Assembly: GCA_037952775.1 (NCBI GenBank)
Contig: JBANAY010000003.1
Coordinates: forward strand, 32,426,001-32,490,000
Length of the DNA: 64,000 nucleotides
Direction of reading: 5' to 3'
Source of the DNA: Clonostachys chloroleuca
Taxonomy: Eukaryota > Ascomycota > Sordariomycetes > Hypocreales > Bionectriaceae
Part shown: piece by piece, positions 47,534 to 58,600 of the stretch
How positions within the stretch are numbered: the first letter of the stretch is position 1
Layout: each line of letters opens with the position of its first letter
The notes under the pieces: generated by a model
The model's database searches: none
What the model was told of the DNA's origin: nothing
Seen by the model: the letters and a program-made list of their open reading frames with translations, nothing else
Made by a program: the position numbers and the translations under genes

Positions 47534-49903
47534 TCAAGCGGCGCTTTTGCGAGGGACAGACACTGACAGTTGATATGTCGCACCCTCTCTGATTCCGGTC
47601 ACCCGAGCTTCTGGAAGAGTAGCACCATCTATGGAAACAGTCACTGACTCGACGTCTGCACGCTGGATGTCCACGTTGAACGTGGCACCGCGGAACACCC
47701 GTGTAGCTTTGATGCCGTCCCAATGCGATGGCAGTTGTGGATTCACACGTAAGCCCTCGGCGTCGCCTCTGAGGCCGCACAGCCCTTCAATGAAACTTCG
47801 GTACACCCAGGGAATCGTGCCCGTGTTGAACAGCTGGCTCGACCGGCCAGCCGTGCGAGGATACTGATGGTACGCGCCCCGGTAATAGTTGGGGATGAAC
47901 ACGGGCATCTGCCCTCTCTGTAGATAGTCCTCCTCCGTCGGGCCTGGGATCATCTTGCGAAGCAGTCGGTACGCCCGATCGCTCTCCCCAATGCTGTACA
48001 GACTGTGAATGTAGAAGGCGCTGGCATGATTGTACACCGACCCATTCTCGGCGGACCCGGGGAACTTCTGGGTTACTCGTCCAATATCTTCGCGCATCTT
48101 GGTGTAGGGCGGTGCGAACATGGCGGCTCCGTACGGCGTCTCCAGCTGCTCCTCAACCTCCTTAAGGATCTTGGCTGTCCGCTCTGGCGATGCCGCACCG
48201 CTGAGAATGGCCCAGGCTTGCGGGTTGAGCCAGATTCGCCCCTCGACGTCCGAAGAGACACCAAAGAGCACACCGTCGTCGGTGATGCCGCGAAGGTACC
48301 AGTCGCCCTCCCAGAGGTGCTTGTTCGCCGCATCGTTAAACTCCTTGGCCCCCGCCCTGAAGTGCTCTGCTGCTTCCTTGTTCCCTATCTGCTCGCAGAC
48401 GTCCGCCCACAGCTTCGCGGCGAACGCAGTGGCGACGGTCAGCCAGCCGGAGACTCCCTTGCCCTTGTATCCGGCCATGTTGAGCGGGTCGCACCAGTCG
48501 CCCTGCGCGAGGTAGCTGATCCCGTACTCGTCCTTAGCACCCAGCAGCCAGTCCACGGCGCGGCTGAAGCGGTCGAAAATGGTGTAGGTGTCGCCGTGCT
48601 TGCTGGTCAAGCTCTCCTGGAGAAGGTCGTAGTCGCCCGTTTCGGCGAGGTAAGTCTCGAGAGCCACCGGAAGCCAAACGCAGTGGTCGGTATGCGGGAT
48701 CTGGTTAATGTATTTGAGTGTTCCTCCCTCGATCAGGATGATCCCGTCTGGCATGGAGCCGTTGGGCTCCTGCTGCTTCAGCGCGGTGATGAACGCATCC
48801 CGTGCTGTGGCAGGCCGGATGTACGACATGCCCATGTTGTCCTGCAAATAGTTCCTAGTTTGGGGATCCGTGGACAATCGGTTGACGTCCCCATGATAGA
48901 AGGTCTGCCGGGCAATCCAGTTGTTGATAAAGTTATCCAGATCCTTGTCCGGTGTCTCTATTCGAAGAACACCAGACCCGCTGGCAACATATGCCGCGTA
49001 CTCCTGGGCCGTTGTCTCAAAAGCCATTGCGGAGAGATATTTCCCCCTTATCTGCTGGATCTCAGCATCGTCAAAGGCTGGGCCGAACAGGAATCGGTAT
49101 TCGCTTTCTCCCGACGCTGCCAGAGTTTCCCGGTACTGGACGACAGCGGCGGGCGTCTCGTAGATGGCGTCACTGCCACTCAATTCATCCCTTTCAAGTA
49201 TCGCTGATGGGGCGTGCAACCCGCCTTCGCCCTCGAGCGATTGTTGCCGAGTTTCCCAGGACACCGGCGGCTTCTCACAGAGGAAAAAGGTCTTGTCCTT
49301 GAAGTACTTTTGCTTGGGATAATCCTCCACCTTCTGGTAGGGAGCGATGCAGCTGGCGACCACACCACCAAGATCTTCTCGGTAAACAGCCGATTGGTTC
49401 ATCCATGATTTGTAGCCAACAACAAAGTACGGGTAAACACTGATTTTCCTCTCCCGACCAGACAGGTTGGTCACCTTGATAGTCCACAGCTCAGCTACAT
49501 CGTCGGTTGGGAGACTCAGTTTCATAAGTACACGGATCCCGAGGCATTCCACAGTCCACGTGATGTCACTCTGGCCCTGGGAGAAGCTGAAGCTGTCGAG
49601 TTTGGCGCGGACAGGCTCGTAGGGGGCGGAGAATATCTCATTGGTCTCCTCGTCCTTGACGTAGACGAACCGGCCGGGGTGGTGGGCGTAGTAGTTCTGC
49701 TCGGGCTGCATGAACGTCTTGGCCTCGATGTTGGGCGAATGGGAGTATTTGGCCGGCTCGGGCTGCATGAACTGCGCAGTGGCGTACCCGCGGCAGGTTG
49801 CCTGTATCATCATCTTCCGGTTCCAGAGGAACCCCCCAGCCACCGGCATCGCGGTTGGGCTGGTCAGCTCGTAGCGGCGGCCATTATCAGTGGGATGCAA
49901 CAT
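47534..49903 (-). CDS. GH94 cellobionic acid phosphorylase
   Basis: 789 residues, no intron, from ATG 49903; an upstream in-frame extension has no family similarity. GH94 enzymes phosphorolyse beta-glucosides. Length (bacterial cellobionic acid phosphorylase is about 788 residues) and sequence fit the cellobionic-acid type, as in Neurospora NdvB (NCU09425). It converts cellobionic acid, made by cellobiose dehydrogenase and some LPMOs, to glucose 1-phosphate and gluconate in the cytosol. The N-terminal beta-sandwich contains GGFLWNRKMMIQATCRGYAT and LWTIKVTNLSGRERKISVYP. The (alpha/alpha)6 barrel carries DNFINNWIARQTFYHGDVNR, HTDHCVWLPVALETYLAETG and the catalytic-acid motif QGDWCDPLNMAGYKGKGVSG. 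NGSVYNHASAFYIHSLYSIG and QYPRTAGRSSQLFNTGTIPW follow. There is no signal peptide, consistent with an intracellular enzyme. Substrate is inferred from length and motif. Confidence 0.9.
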   Translation of the reverse strand: MLHPTDNGRRYELTSPTAMPVAGGFLWNRKMMIQATCRGYATAQFMQPEPAKYSHSPNIEAKTFMQPEQNYYAHHPGRFVYVKDEETNEIFSAPYEPVRAKLDSFSFSQGQSDITWTVECLGIRVLMKLSLPTDDVAELWTIKVTNLSGRERKISVYPYFVVGYKSWMNQSAVYREDLGGVVASCIAPYQKVEDYPKQKYFKDKTFFLCEKPPVSWETRQQSLEGEGGLHAPSAILERDELSGSDAIYETPAAVVQYRETLAASGESEYRFLFGPAFDDAEIQQIRGKYLSAMAFETTAQEYAAYVASGSGVLRIETPDKDLDNFINNWIARQTFYHGDVNRLSTDPQTRNYLQDNMGMSYIRPATARDAFITALKQQEPNGSMPDGIILIEGGTLKYINQIPHTDHCVWLPVALETYLAETGDYDLLQESLTSKHGDTYTIFDRFSRAVDWLLGAKDEYGISYLAQGDWCDPLNMAGYKGKGVSGWLTVATAFAAKLWADVCEQIGNKEAAEHFRAGAKEFNDAANKHLWEGDWYLRGITDDGVLFGVSSDVEGRIWLNPQAWAILSGAASPERTAKILKEVEEQLETPYGAAMFAPPYTKMREDIGRVTQKFPGSAENGSVYNHASAFYIHSLYSIGESDRAYRLLRKMIPGPTEEDYLQRGQMPVFIPNYYRGAYHQYPRTAGRSSQLFNTGTIPWVYRSFIEGLCGLRGDAEGLRVNPQLPSHWDGIKATRVFRGATFNVDIQRADVESVTVSIDGATLPEARVTGIREGATYQLSVSVPRKSAA

Positions 49904-50638
49904 GATGAAGTAGCAGGCTCGGATAGGAAGGAGATTTGTGTCTACAAAAGGTGTAGTTGTTGTCCGGAGCGCCCGCAGTCTGCAGTATATTGTCACTAAT
50001 CCTGCAGACGAAGCAGAGGAAAGAGTGTGAAGCATCAATGCACGATCCAAGGCATTTTTCAGGCTAAATAATGCCGCTGCTACCAGGGTCTACACATCTC
50101 CGAGCTCCGGAAGTCCCAAGCAGTAGCTACTTGGCAATTTCTAAGATTCTTACACCGACATACATAAGGCAATGGTAAGCTTGTGTTACAACAGCGAACC
50201 GCGGGGGAAGCCATGTGGGGTTGCAGCCTTTTGGCGGCCCGTAATGCCGGCCGGAAGTCCCCACTCCCGGGGATTTGTCGTGCCGGTCGGTCTCAAGAAT
50301 GAACGCTTTTGCTGCTTGAGTTAAGCTACAGGATGAAGAAGAAGATAGCCTCACTTTTCTTTCAGCTATTTCTGTGTGAAAATGTTATTTTCTGGGAGTT
50401 GAAGTAATGTACATCCAGGATTCGCTTTATCTACCAAAATGCAACTGTCTGCCAGCCTTTCAAGTAATATTTGTGAGGAAAATCATTCACGGAAGTGGTT
50501 GAGAATAGGTTGTACGTCACCTGATATCAATTTGGTAACGGTACGTATTATTTGTATTGCAAAATTCAAATCTATAAAGTAAGAAACAAAGGCTAGATAC
50601 ATCTCAGAGAGCAGCCCTATCCGAGGATAAACAACCCC
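49904..50638. other. Intergenic, GH94 promoter side
   Basis: The GH94 promoter and leader lie at 49.9-50.4 kb. Beyond about 50.35 kb the DNA becomes clearly AT-richer, marking the edge of the accessory island. No gene is seen. Confidence 0.5.
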
Positions 50639-52102
50639 TCAAATGGAAATCTTAGCTACCTGTGACTTCATCAATAGCAGCGGTATATTATATTCATTGC
50701 CCGAGGACCTCCCGTATCGAGTCAGACCAGGAGCCAGAACCAAGTCAAAGGACTTACCCTCCTCGAGTTGAGACTGCTCAGGTCCCGGCTCCATCGACTT
50801 CCCGTCAAACTTGTTCACACGCCGAGTGTTGTCATCAAAAAGCTTCCACTGAATTTTGGCAATCTGCTTGCTAATATGCATGTCCAGCACGATGCTTTGT
50901 CTGATGACTTCGACCATTTGCTCAATGGGGAGCGCCTTCTTTCTCGGCAGCCAGGTTTGATTCTCTTCATCAAGTCGTCTTTCAGTTGATTGGATATATT
51001 CCCAAAGTCCATGCGTTCTCTCGTATTGGGGCTCGTCTCTGTTACTTCATGCACCATTTTGGACGTGTTTGCTCTCCACGTGTGGAACTCTCGCTCTGGG
51101 TCGCCACTTTGGTTGATCTCTCCCTTTTGGAGATGGTTGACTGTGTAGCCATTGAGTTGATTAGTATAAAGTTGAAAAGGCATTCTGATTTTATAGATGC
51201 TTACAGAATAGCTTCTCAAGATGAATAATGGCACTGTTCGTATCCCCGGGACTCCAGCAGTAAGCCGAGAACACATTGGATACAAGCCATCTCCAGATGA
51301 AGTCTTGAATGATCACAGGGCGTAGTCCAGGATTGGACACACAGTGGTGCACTGTCTCTATTGGGATGAGGATTGATATCGAACCTTGCAAGTCCATCTT
51401 GGCGCTTACTAAGTTAGGCCTGCTGTCTAGCTTGAGCTTCTCCCCGAAGTACTGTGTTGTGAAATTTCGGATGTTCGAGCGTAGCTGATCGACCATCTCA
51501 ATAATTTCATTATCAGTCAATTGATCAGGGAACTTGCCTTGTCGTGCGATTTCGTCCAATTCAGTCGCCATTTCGTTGTTCACTTTCCGTAACTTGTCGA
51601 CCTTCTCCTTGTAGCCCTTGGCAAGATCCTTTGCCTTGTTGTGCTGGGCCTTCTCCTCCGCCAGCTCGTTTCGAGTCTCTGTTAGCTCTTGACGCAGTCT
51701 TCCTACTTCACTGGATGTATTGGACGCGAGTCTTTCAAAGGCGTCTACAACCTTGGCCTCGGTTACGGGACTAGCCCCAGAAGCCTTTTGGGCAGAAGGG
51801 CCGGCACGAGTCTCGAAGGAGTAGGTTTCCGCATTCTGTGAAGCTTGAGGGGTTTCTCCGGCGAACCTATGAGCTGGCTGTTCGCTCACGAGTTCTCTGA
51901 TAAACAGGATGCCGTAGTCGAAACCCACACGTGAGATTGGGTGAACTTCACCAGCGCAGGCTTCAACAACTGCCTTGTAGGCATTTTCAATCCTTTGCTG
52001 GCCCTGCCCAAAGATCTCAAGTAAGCAATATATAATAAAGGTAAATGGCGATATGGTTTGAATTACCTCCGGTGATAGTTGATTAAAATGAACAAGAGGC
52101 AT
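50639..52102 (-). pseudogene. Coiled-coil accessory protein of unknown function, frameshifted near 50,937-50,943
   Basis: A minus-strand gene with probable exons 52102-52067, 52015-51205 and 51140-50639. Intron 1 is 51 nt and in frame; intron 2 (donor GTAAGC, acceptor CACAG) restores frame. It begins MPLVHFNQLSPE, then IFGQGQQRIENAYKAVVEAC. A long coiled coil lies at about 110-175 (LRQELTETRNELAEEKAQHN and following), then NIRNFTTQYFGEKLKLDSRP and IIQDFIWRWLVSNVFSAYCW. After intron 2 come FHTWRANTSKMVHEVTE and NQLKDDLMKRIKPGCRE. Here the frame shifts: KALPIEQMVEVIRQSIVLDM continues in the next frame to TGA 50639. A single missing A in a GAAAG run would repair it. This helical layout is common in large uncharacterised families of Sordariomycetes. 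I know no function. Either an assembly indel or a decayed gene. Confidence 0.55.
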
Positions 52103-53178
52103 TGCCGATGGGAGGGAAGAGAAATAGCGGCGAGAGTATTTGCTTCCGAAGTGCCTGAAAGGATAGTCTCCTGAATGAGAAGAAGGAGAACCCGAATTGA
52201 CAACCTCTTTACTCCTACATATTTTGAATGACGTGTCATATAATTTCGTCCTTTTTCCTGGGACTCAGACAAGGCAAAGAACGCCACGATTGGCGCAGCC
52301 AACCACTCACTGATCCTTCTGTCAGCTTAGTATGAAGGTCATGCGTCTCCGTTAAGCCATGCAGCCACATATAATCTTGATCTCCTGTTTAGGTCAATTC
52401 GAAATCTTGGCGTCATATAAAAAAGACATTAACGCGACAATCCTCTGGCCGGCTGAGGCTGAGGCGTCAAATCTGCATATTGGTAAAACCATCAAGGTCT
52501 AGTTGTCAGCCTTGCTTCAGCCTGTTATTGTGTTTCAATCCTTCCGACTCACCGATGTTAACACAAAGGGGAAATAAGATGAGGCTGATCTTTTTGTCGC
52601 ATGAATCCGAGGCTAATCATTCTGCATATACGAGAAGGCGCCGAGTTTTAGATGGCTTAGAGAAGTAGAAAAAGGGGTTAAGAGTATATTGTGTGACCTA
52701 CATCAGACTGTGGTTGTCTATGGCGAAGAATGCCTCACCAAGAACACATGCGATCGCATTCGGCTCGGCCGAGACAATTGACGCCTGCATGTACCTATGC
52801 ATGACATTTCGTTCTTGCCCAGTCCGCCCGGGACAAGGCTCTGTCCTATTGTGTCAGCTCTAATATTATTAATTTTTAAAGTGCAAGAACTTAAAAATAG
52901 TAAAGAGTCATGCACTCCCACGGCTGATTGTCTATTGTCTTAGCGTAAGGATGGTTCAGCTGGGAGGTGGCTCAGGGTTTTCATCAGGACTTCTTTACCC
53001 CAAGGCTGAAGAGCCCTGAATCAGACCCATCTATAGGGCTTTCAGTCCAAGCGGCAAGGTTTTTCAACATTTTAACACAAACTCTTGTATCTCGTATTAT
53101 CCAAAGCATTTCTGAACTGTCTTCTTCTTTTCCTATCTATATCTTCTGAACCTAAGCCTTCAAAGGGTTAAAAATAAT
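52103..53178. other. AT-rich accessory DNA without an intact gene
   Basis: No open frame longer than about 80 codons carries a motif. The region separates the coiled-coil gene from the Hsp70-like relic. I see no terminal repeats or transposase remnants. Confidence 0.4.
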
Positions 53179-53600
53179 GACAAATCTCTCAAGCACTTAG
53201 TGAGGAAGCTCAAGGTGAATGTCGATGTTGATCATGAGAACTTCATTGTTGTTGGTGTAGATTTCGTGACAACTTGAGCCCCATTCCCTCTTCAAAATTG
53301 CCGTAGCCTCTTAGCGTACCCTCCAGGTTCCTTAAGAGTGGTATGGAATACAGCTGGCGATGTTGCAGATAAATGAGTAAACCTCATCACCACATGGCCA
53401 GGACATGGCCCCGAAGAAGGCAAAACGCCAACCGAGATCTAGATCTACTGTGACGATAATCGGACTCTTGGTAATTTGGCATTCTCCAAAAAGCCGATTC
53501 GATACGATGGTTCAAGCTGTTGCTCCTAAAGAAGAAGAGTTATCTCCAGCTCCGAGAGACTCTGAATATGCTTTATGAGTACATCACGATGATTAGTATG
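53179..53600 (+). pseudogene. Hsp70-like ATPase-domain relic
   Basis: Two plus-strand stretches, interrupted by stops and frame changes, resemble the N-terminal part of the divergent Hsp70-like (actin-fold) proteins common in filamentous fungi. The first (53179-53274) ends NFIVVGVDFVTT just before TGA, matching the phosphate-1 loop VVGIDFGTT. The second (53377-53520) reads LITTWPGHGPEEGKTPTEI, then TAG, then IYCDDNRTLGN, as in the segment following the first loop. In the next frame, IRWFKLLLLK follows at about 53,500-53,530. With at least three stops and several frame changes it cannot make a working protein. It is a fragment only, with no remaining substrate-binding part in view. Identification rests on recalled motifs, not on a search. 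Confidence 0.55.
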
Positions 53601-53988
53601 ATTATATAAGAGATTTATGTGGAGGAATATTTGCCGATGAGGCTTTTTAAAACCTGTGTCGCAAAAGGTTGGGGACTGAGAAAAACCATGTTTGATCTTT
53701 GCTGGTTAGCAAGAGGGTGAAATAAAACATGGCATACCAAAGCTCTTTTTGCGTGAGGCAGGGACCTCATTTTTTTTTAAACTAAACACAATAACAAGAG
53801 AATAATAAGTTATTCTGTGATACTTAGCTGGATATTATATTTAGTAATACACTAATTATTCTGATATTGTGTTGAAATTCAACGCTGAACTATCTCGATG
53901 TGCTGCCATGTCTTATTAGGTAGTCGAAGGTAAATATGGATACCCATTGTAGTGAATCCCACCGTTCTTTATATTAAGTTTTTGGAGA

Positions 53989-54283
53989 TCATTCCATTTC
54001 CACTTCTTTATTCTTGAAGATTTCAGCTGAAATCGCAATGATGTACTCCTTGGGCTTGTATCCTGATGCGAATTGAGCTTCATACCGCTCTCCCATTGAA
54101 ATCTCAATAACTCCTTGGTTCCGGCTTGACTCAGCTTCCTCCATTGAGTCACTTATTCAACACTCGGACATTGGGCACTCTTTCACGAATGTGTTTGCCA
54201 GGACGGATAAACTTGCCGATGAGAAAATATCCAATTCCAAATCTCACGGCCTCGGTTAAGGCTCGCTTAGAATGTTCATTCAT
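53989..54283 (-). pseudogene. Broken coding remnant of unknown family
   Basis: Two overlapping minus-strand frames read like protein. The first, from ATG 54283, contains EAVRFGIGYFLIGKFIRPGK and HIRERVPNVRVLNK and stops at 54149. The second starts one base later in frame, at 54150, and contains YEAQFASGYKPKEYIIAISA and EIFKNKEVEME, stopping at 53989. One extra T at the junction would account for the shift. Composition and helix-strand pattern look coding in both parts, but I cannot name the family. Its promoter side is AT-poor and merges with the next intergenic region. Confidence 0.4.
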
Positions 54284-55633
54284 CCACACGATGCAGACAC
54301 GATGCAGAAGAATTCAAACTTGTGCAGGGAATCATTTCGGTACTTGCTTTGTGAAGGACAGGATAAAAAGTGGAAATGAAACCTCGCAGTGGACTCTTGG
54401 TCTTCCAGCGGACCGGTGACTAAGCAATGGCCTGGTAAATGCAGGAATACGTGGTGGTGCCTGCCAAGTCTGTAACAACAACAGCGCTTAGCTGTGGGCA
54501 GGGAAGGAGCGGGTGAAGCCCAGGGCCGGGACCAGGGCAAGAGTTACATGCCGAGCCAAGCTAAGCCAAAGGCAAAAGCCGGACAACGGACTCCCAAATC
54601 AACGGTGGAACTAGACCGAGACTTTGCTGCCCAAACGAAAGGAAGAAGACCACCGATCAGCAGATTGCGATGGCTCGCTTCTCCGTGGCCCGACATCGAT
54701 TGGCTGTCGTGAACTGCGGCTGCTGCACCACATCCCTACCCCTTGGTCTCGCAAGCGCTGGTGACTTCTCGGCAGCAGGGCGACTTGGCACGCTGAAGCC
54801 AATCACGGCCTTGTGTCATCTGCAGTGCAGCAGCACCGCCAATCACGACGCTGCTCCACCACCCCGGGCGCCTATTTGATACAGCATCGTTGATATCAAC
54901 CACCAAATCATCGTCGCAACGTCAACTCTGGCCCATGGCATTGGCCCTGCCTAGCACCGCGCCATTGGATCGGCTTTCCTAGCCACTTCCTCCGCCGTCG
55001 CAATGTTACTAGCCGCCATGTGGTGTTGCAGCTTGCGTAGCAGGCGTCAAGACCATGTCCACTCTGGTCCTGGCCGCCCTTTTCTTCAGCATGCCGGCAA
55101 ATATCGTCTGGATGAGCCCTTCTCTCGTTCTTTTCTTTGATTCCAGACCAAGCTAGTCCTTTTCCTTTTGTTTTTCTCTCATACTGTCTCTCTTGTGCTC
55201 AGTCATCGTCGATCTTATTTCCTCTCACTTTTTTTTTTTTTTTCAGCTGCTGGTGACAGGTTCAGCTGAGAGACTGGTCACACTCATTCATTCGCTGCGC
55301 CCATTGACTCTCTGTACTATTGTCCTTTGTCTATTGTCTGTCAACACCACACTGGACAAGTGAATATCGACAACGCTATTCTATTGCCTGTCCCTACACG
55401 CCGCCCCTCATTACGAACAAGACAATATATCCTTACCAGTCTATTCGTTCAAGCATGTCACCATTGTATCCTTACATCTGAGTCATTGGTATAGTGTGTG
55501 GTTTGAAGGAACATTGGGTATAAATACAGCCAGAGTATTTCTTCCTGGTATTTTATCTTCATATTTCGAACCAGTCGGCTCGACCTCTCTTTAATCACCC
55601 CAATCGGACAACACAAAAATCGACTACCTAGTC
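54284..55633. other. Intergenic, long pyrimidine-rich leader of the next gene
   Basis: C/T-rich from about 54.95 kb onward. It includes a 15-T tract directly followed by CAGCTGC at 55,229-55,246, which could be a 5' UTR intron acceptor. CAACA/CAATC-rich sequence precedes the ATG at 55634. No gene is seen. Confidence 0.5.
55229..55243 (+). repeat. T15 tract, possible splice acceptor polypyrimidine run
   Basis: Fifteen T followed at once by CAG. The position, about 390 bases upstream of the ATG, fits the 3' end of a leader intron. The donor was not identified. Confidence 0.35.
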
Positions 55634-58600
55634 ATGGCACCGCAAACGATGCCTAGAACACATCTCGCACCCCCGTCCCTTCGCAAAGAGACTGAAGATT
55701 GGGAAGAATGGGAGGATGACGACGTCACTACACCGATCGAGCCGGTAGAACAAGTCCATATGGAAACTCAGGCTGCTACCCCTGGCTCAAAATCAAACAG
55801 CCGAGCATCAAGACAGTCATTGGTCAAAGTCAAGAGATTAAAATCACGACATCGCCAAAAGGCTCAAAATGCCAAGGCTGGAATCAAGCTGATCACCGAC
55901 ATGGCCACTCTGGGACGCCAGAACCGGGGTACAGTATGGACACCGGATAGCAGACCTCCCAAGTTCGTTGATGCTGCTGCTTTGAGAGCATTGGAGGGTG
56001 AACCAACCTCGGCGTCTGTTGGAAATTGGAACTGGTTCAAGAAGGACAAGGGAAGAAGTCCCCAATCAGCAGCCCCTCCAGCTTCAGCCCTGACTCTAGG
56101 CAATGGCGTCTCTCCAGATGGCCAACACATCATGATTGGTCTGTCCATTGACCAGAATGATCAGCAGATGTATGCAAACAATAACAATAACAGCACGAAT
56201 ACAACGACCCAAACACCCGATATTCCCGGCCCATCCTTAGGCATGACCTCAACGGAGCACCTGATCTCTGTCTGGTCCCCAGATACTCCAACTCCAGACA
56301 CCACCTCCTCTCACACTTTCCGTGCAGTGTCAAGTGTGTACTCTCAGGTCCCGAACCCGGCCCGCATAGTGCCATCAGTTGATCCTGAAGCACCCCCGGT
56401 TCCTGTTCTTCCGAAGACTTACAAGCACACGTCTGTGCAAAGGGTGAAGAGCATGGAGGCTACCCCGAGCACTCCTGAAGAAGATGATGCCGGAACCCCT
56501 TGCACCCTCTTTGAGGAGGATGCAAGCCCAGCTCCAAAGAAACAAGCCGCTCAGCAGAAATCACCCATCCTTACCCTGAAAGCCTACACTTCAACACTCA
56601 CACCGGATAGCGCCGCTTCAAAATCTCGTGGCTGGTGGGATCATGTCGTCACTCCATTCATGGACAGCAAGAGATTTACCTTCTCGAATCAGATGGTGAA
56701 GGCCGACTCCCCTAGATTCGATTCCCCTTCCGAACACAGCCCCAGTCCACCCGTCAGGGAGATGGATATGGACGAGAAGCGAATCATCTCAGACTTCCTA
56801 GCTGTGCCAGTTCCTTCCGCTGGCAAGCCACCCAGCATCAAGGTGCCAACTCCTAGGCGAAGCCCATCACCCCGCCTGGTCGACACCCGAGATGAGAGTC
56901 CTGGCGAATCTTCAGCTCAGACAAGCCCCGTCTCTGCTGATAGTGCGTTGGGCTCCGTACAAAAGGCTCTGTTCGATTCGCCAAACCCCAGCCTTGCCGA
57001 CCAGCCACCCCCCTATTCACCTCCTAAGAAGAACGCACCAGCACCAATCAGATACCGAGCTGTTTTTCCACCTGGCCACTTTCTTCATGCTCAGTTTCCG
57101 CCATCACCAAGACCCCAGACCCCTGGATCGGCGGGTCTCGGAGCTACAATGACTTCGCAGCGCGCCACTCCAATGCTAGACGTCCCCATCACGCCAACGG
57201 TGCCACGGGACATGCCGGAAGCCCCTTCGATGCCCTTGCCAAACCGACCTGCAGGAACATTTATTCCTCAGGAGCACTCTCTGGGGGCTACTGGTTCGGA
57301 AAATAAGGTTGAGCGCCAGCGTCGCCGTCATGAGAAAGAGGAGGTGGTAGCCAGGCGTGTTGGCGGATGCTGGAGAGGACGAGGCTGCGTACCTAAGAGC
57401 GGGTGCTTTGGCCGAACAGGCGCAGAAGGCCGAAAGAGACGCAGGACATGGCTCGGAGTCATCATTGCTGCTATACTCGCTCTCATCCTCATCATTGTGC
57501 TCTCAGTGATGCTCACTCGCCCTCACAGCCAAGAGGTCCATTCGATTTGGGTCAACCTCACAGACTTCCCACCAATGCCGACTGGTGTTCTGACTTTCGA
57601 GGGGCCTGATAACACGGTTTCCAGGAGTGGTTGCACTGAGCCTTCTACGCTCTGGAGTTGCTCGTTGCCCAAAGAACAGCATGATTCAGTTTCTCCTTAC
57701 AAGCCAAACCAGCCTACAATCATCATGCAAATCCAATGGGATAATAGCACTCAGAAATCCTGGAACGTTCCCAACGGCGATGCCCCCAAATCCGTTGCTA
57801 GGAGAGCTCTGGGAGGGCCAGCTCATGCGGCAAGCGTGCTCCGGACACGAGAGACGAACAAGTTCACCCCTAGCCCTGAAGCCCCTGACTACAAGGAAAT
57901 GTGGTTTTTGGGCGAAACTACGGACAATGTTACTGCCACAGAAAAGGCTGGGGAACCCGCGCCTTTCTATATCAGTATCCTCGATGATGCGAGCAAGCCG
58001 GTGGAAAACCCAGTGCTTAGCAAAAGACAGACAACAATCGGCGATGGAAACTTCATCAAGAACTACATCTCGGCACCTGACCTGCTCGAGGATGGCACTC
58101 CCGCTCCGGCGGTATTGTTTCCCAAACCTGTTCAGCAACCCGTGAGACTGTTTGACAGAGGGCTTCCTACTGAACGATATGCATTCTACACATACTTTAA
58201 GAGGACCATCTACCTCAAGTCTACCGCAGCGAACAACAGAACCGAAGAACCCGTTCCTCTTGACGAAGATGGAGGGTGCGCCAAGACAGAAGCCAACTAC
58301 TTGGCCACTTGGTCGCAGACGCGCATGCTTGTGCAGATCTGGACAAAACGATTGGACCAAAACAACGTCAAACTACTTGGCAATGGCAGCCGCAGCGGTA
58401 ACGAGGACTCAAATGGTCTCAGTCGTCCTGGGACAATGCCGTATCCTGTCACCGTCACATTGGATACGCATGGTGGAAACCGTACGGAGAAGTTCGTGTG
58501 GATGTGGCCCATGGATGCGAGACAAAAACTCGACACAGACAGCCCCAAGTTGATGAGCAACAATCTCGATTATGCAGGGACTGTTATTAATCATAGAAGC

